A DNA stretch of 8,020 bases from Chlorobium sp. (GTDB lineage: Bacteria; Bacteroidota; Chlorobiia; Chlorobiales; Chlorobiaceae). Shown in pieces: positions 5,794 through 8,020 of the stretch. Each line of letters begins with the position of its first letter. Position 1 is the first letter of the stretch. Made by a program: the position numbers and the translations under genes. Location: positions 1-8,020 of the forward strand of contig JANQGE010000099.1 in NCBI GenBank assembly GCA_028277485.1. Reading direction: 5' to 3'. The notes below the pieces were generated by a model. It saw only the letters and a list, made by a program, of their open reading frames with translations, was not told the origin of the DNA and did not search any database.

Positions 5794-7056
5794 TTAAAGC
5801 ACGATCTTTTTCTTCTCTTCTTCGACGCTGTCCTTGTGCCGGCTTTCGTAATAATAGACAAGTACCGACATTAACAGGTTGCTCGCAAGGATAACCGCAA
5901 ACACAACCGGAAGCAGACGGTCGGACGTGATGACTCCGCTGTCAAGGGCGATGAACGCCATGACGGCAGTGGCGAGCCCCCTTGGGATAAGCCCCAGCGT
6001 TGACGAAATATGAGCACTTCGGAGGGATGGAGAAAGAGGTCTGACAAGATTCACCGTGACAGTGCGGCTGATAAAAAATACTCCCAATATGGCAGCGGCC
6101 ATCAAAAGGACATCCTGTGTGAAGAGGTTGAAATCAAAAAGAAGGCCGATAAAGACGAAGAAAAAAGTTCGTACCAGAAAGGTCAGTTCTGCATTGATTT
6201 TTTTTACCACTTCGTCAAGTTCGAAATTTTGGATATTGACGGTGCTGTTGAGTTTGGCGAGTATTGACTGGGATTTTTCGGCCAGTATTTTGCTATTGCC
6301 GAGCAGTATTCCGAAAGCAAGAATGGTGATTGCGGCTTCCCCGCCAAGAAAATCGGTCAAGGTGTAGAGAAGCAGGATAAAACCCAGGGTCAGCATGTAG
6401 GCGAGGTTCTGCTTGCTGAAATAACCCATGAACCGGCTCCATATCAGGCCGCTCAGTGCAGCAAGCACGACCGATATGCCAATACTCGCAAAAATATGGT
6501 TGACGATGGAGGCGCCTTCGTAATGTCCCGGTTCCCGGAGGATGTTGGTGTAGATGATCACTGAAATAACGGTGAGAACTTCGCTGATAACCGCTTCCAG
6601 GGTAAGCAGGGTTTTAAGGTTCTTCGGGATGGAGAGCCTCGGCAGCACCGGCAGGATGACTGCAGGGCTTGTACCTCCGAAAATAAACCCGTAAAGCAGC
6701 GCCTCGGTCATCTCCATTTGAAAGGGAATAAGGCAGAGGGCAACAATTCCTGCTGTGCCTAGTGCAAAGGAAAGAAACCCCAGCAGAAGGGCGGAAGAAA
6801 ATTGACGGATCACCAGATCGAATTCCAGGTCAAGTCCACCTTCAAAAAGAATGAGGATAAGTGCAAAAGTCCCGAAATAAGGGGCGATTTCAAAAAAGAT
6901 ATCGCTTTCGAAAATATTGGTTGCAGGGCCGAGCACTATCCCCGCAAGCATGAGAATGACGGGGGCCGGGATTTTGGTTTTGGTGAAAAGAAAATCACCA
7001 ATGACCCCAAGGACTATTATGCCGCCGATCAGTGCGGCAAACAGGGAAACATCCAT
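5794..7056 (-). CDS. CPA1-like cation/proton antiporter (NhaP/Kef-like membrane protein)
   Basis: A 420-residue integral membrane protein, about 12 hydrophobic segments from residue 5 to 400, ending in a short charged tail (ESRHKDSVEEEKKK). Family marks are LILFEGGLDLEFD near 68-80, FGGTSPAVILPV near 126-137, FVFIGLLFDF near 300-309 and GLIPRGLATAV near 355-365. Such proteins exchange Na+ or K+ for H+ across the inner membrane. At the ion site, where CPA1 members typically have E-S-x-x-N-D, this protein reads E154-A-V-I-S158-E159: Asn to Ser and Asp to Glu. The ion cannot be named. The ATG at 7056 is preferred; an upstream TTG at 7071 would add five residues, and neither has a clear Shine-Dalgarno sequence. 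It is the first full membrane gene after fur (162-base gap) and is followed 25 bases later by the broken SMR gene. Confidence 0.85.
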   Translation of the reverse strand: MDVSLFAALIGGIIVLGVIGDFLFTKTKIPAPVILMLAGIVLGPATNIFESDIFFEIAPYFGTFALILILFEGGLDLEFDLVIRQFSSALLLGFLSFALGTAGIVALCLIPFQMEMTEALLYGFIFGGTSPAVILPVLPRLSIPKNLKTLLTLEAVISEVLTVISVIIYTNILREPGHYEGASIVNHIFASIGISVVLAALSGLIWSRFMGYFSKQNLAYMLTLGFILLLYTLTDFLGGEAAITILAFGILLGNSKILAEKSQSILAKLNSTVNIQNFELDEVVKKINAELTFLVRTFFFVFIGLLFDFNLFTQDVLLMAAAILGVFFISRTVTVNLVRPLSPSLRSAHISSTLGLIPRGLATAVMAFIALDSGVITSDRLLPVVFAVILASNLLMSVLVYYYESRHKDSVEEEKKKIVL

Positions 7057-7107
7057 ATATAAACGTTTCAAGTCGTCCCAACAAGGTCGGGATGTATAAG
7101 TTTAAAA

Positions 7108-7122
7108 TTTATAGAGGTGCCC
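7108..7122. repeat. Solitary end of the dispersed repeat
   Basis: TTTATAGAGGTGCCC matches the right terminal end of copies 1-3 (compare TTTATAGAGGCGCC in copy 1), but no core or opposite end is found nearby. It is either the remnant of a copy that was mostly deleted or a chance match. It sits in the 162-base gap between fur and the antiporter. Confidence 0.55.
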
Positions 7123-7218
7123 TCATGTTTCCGAGAGGTCTCAGGGACTAAACAGAAAATTGTGCCTCTCCGGCATGCTCGGGCAATCGCTTAGGCAAAC
7201 AGGGTAGGTACTGGAATG

Positions 7219-7743
7219 TTACCGTTCGGAAGTACGGGTGCTGTCGCGGGGTTTTAGCTTACAGCGATGATGTTCCGTCTCTTCACGGCACTCGGCGAAT
7301 ACCTGAAGGCTGAAGCTGCCAAGTGTAAAACCGTTTTTCTTGCACAGCTTTTCGAGGATTTCGTTGAGTTCGCTGCTGTGTACTTCAATGACCCGGTCGC
7401 ACTGTTCGCAGATAATATGCAGGTGGTTGTCAACACCATAAGATTTTTCATAGTGCGTGTGCTTGTGGCCTAAATCGATTTTGTTGACCAGGTGAAACTT
7501 GAACAGCAGGTCAAGAGTATGATAGACAGTTGCTCTCGATATGCTGGCCCCCTTTTTTTTCAGGCGCACAAATATCTCATCTGCATCCAGATGGTTGTTG
7601 GATGCGTAGATCTCGCGAAAAACGACAAGTCTCTCCCTGGTGCACCGGTACCCTTCTTCCTTCATGGATGCCTTGAAAATAGATTCGGCCTGGAGGGTGT
7701 GCTTGGAGATTTCTTTTTGAGCTTTTTTCTTTGAAAGAGCCAT
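7219..7743 (-). CDS. Fur-family metal-dependent transcriptional regulator
   Basis: A 174-residue DNA-binding repressor of the Fur/PerR/Zur family, cytosolic and normally dimeric. A longer than usual basic N-terminus (about 30 residues) precedes the winged helix: GYRCTRERLVVFREIY near 31-46, NHLDADEIFVRL near 50-61 with metal-site His51, and recognition helix ISRATVYHTLDLL at 68-80. The dimerisation part has HTHYEK near 95 and NHLHIICEQC with His107, His109 and the Cys112-x2-Cys115 half of the structural zinc site. The second half is altered: Cys152-R-E-E instead of CxxC, with another cysteine at 161 in a histidine-containing tail (EHHRC). Which metal or signal it senses cannot be read. The ATG at 7743 has only a weak upstream GGAT; the 179 bases before repeat copy 5 should hold its promoter, but I see no clear hexamers or Fur box. 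Confidence 0.9.
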   Translation of the reverse strand: MALSKKKAQKEISKHTLQAESIFKASMKEEGYRCTRERLVVFREIYASNNHLDADEIFVRLKKKGASISRATVYHTLDLLFKFHLVNKIDLGHKHTHYEKSYGVDNHLHIICEQCDRVIEVHSSELNEILEKLCKKNGFTLGSFSLQVFAECREETEHHRCKLKPRDSTRTSER

Positions 7744-7922
7744 TGTTATATCCGGTTACATGTCCCTAAGTTGAGTGTTTCGCATCGTTCAAAAAAGTGG
7801 CGAAAGGAGAACGAGAGTCGAAACTCAAAGATCAAAACGTGTTCGGTTGATTTGTTGAACGCAGGATGCTTGAGAGCCATTCAGCAAGAAGGCTAAATGA
7901 ATTTTGGTTACTTGTTACTGTA

Positions 7923-8020
7923 GGGCACCTCTATTTATTTGTTGCGCACCATGATTACTTCGTTGGTCGGTGCTCGAAATCCTCATGTACTCTGTGTACA
8001 CTCCGGTTTCTGCGCTCCGT
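7923..8020 (+). repeat. MITE-like dispersed repeat, copy 5, cut by the window end
   Basis: Starts GGGCACCTCTATTTATTTGT and has the core GGTGCTCGAAATCCTCATGT from 7969, 46 bases in, followed by ACTCTGTGTACACTCCGG. The right end lies outside the window. Its left third (TTGCGCACCATGATTACTTC) matches copy 1 almost exactly, so copies 1 and 5 form a closer pair than copies 2 and 3. It lies upstream of fur, opposite in direction to that gene. Confidence 0.9.

Noticed and set aside
7057..7071. TTG at 7071 as start of the antiporter
   Set aside because: TTG is a rare start, and the ATG five codons later leads straight into the first membrane segment. The difference is small and cannot be fully settled.
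7140..7200. Hairpin TTGCC...GGCACAA with TTTT as a fur terminator
   Set aside because: The stem is short and bulged, so support is too weak for a feature; fur and the antiporter may or may not share a transcript.
7815..7826. GAGTCGAAACTC small palindrome upstream of fur as an operator
   Set aside because: Only a four-base stem with a tetraloop; such palindromes occur often by chance, and it does not resemble a Fur box.
7928..8019. An open frame on the - strand of the repeats giving TGVYTEYMRISSTDQ-like peptide in several copies
   Set aside because: The peptide merely reflects the conserved core. Stops follow at different places in copies 2 and 3, and no start or ribosome site is shared, so it is unlikely to be a protein.
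182..8020. Repeats as a CRISPR array
   Set aside because: The units are about 140 bases, kilobases apart, with terminal inverted repeats and no spacers of regular length.

Overview
The window looks like chromosomal DNA of a green sulfur bacterium (Chlorobiaceae: Chlorobium, Pelodictyon or Prosthecochloris type). This is inferred from a moderate base composition, the character of the proteins, and a dispersed short repeat (ends GGGCACCTCTA, core GGTGCTCGAAATCCTCATGT) that I associate from memory with that group. No rRNA or tRNA is present, so the assignment is not proven.

Layout. Positions 1-535 are non-coding: a palindromic GGTATCGG/CCGATACC tract at the left edge, repeat copy 1, then the leader of a rightward operon. 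That operon has three genes on the + strand: a DeoC-type class I aldolase (536-1252), a large radical SAM protein with a B12-binding-like N-terminus, a zinc-ribbon-like knuckle and an unassigned C-terminal half (1263-3509), and a small exported cupin (3525-3953). Gaps of 10 and 15 bases suggest one transcript. Repeat copy 2 lies in the convergent gap 3954-4210. The rest is on the - strand, reading from right to left: a Fur-family metalloregulator (7743-7219), a CPA1-like cation/proton antiporter (7056-5794), a small multidrug resistance (SMR) gene broken by repeat copy 3 and by a frameshift (5768-5300), and glutamate 5-kinase proB (5296-4211). A solitary repeat end sits between fur and the antiporter, and repeat copy 5 begins upstream of fur and runs off the window.

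How the genes fit together. The left operon pairs an aldolase with a radical SAM enzyme and an exported cupin. The individual families are recognisable, but I know no pathway that uses this trio; it is the best candidate here for something undescribed. The right cluster (antiporter, SMR exporter, first enzyme of proline synthesis) would suit ion or osmotic stress, but the spacing also fits simple co-transcription.

The clearest result from the bases is the repeat family. Four copies share one orientation and an identical core 46 bases from the left end. In copy 3, removing the 142-base element and one copy of a 4-base duplication (TTGA) restores an SMR reading frame exactly, so the element behaves as a MITE-like mobile sequence. 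The two ends of each full copy match each other better than the ends of other copies, as expected if they pair.
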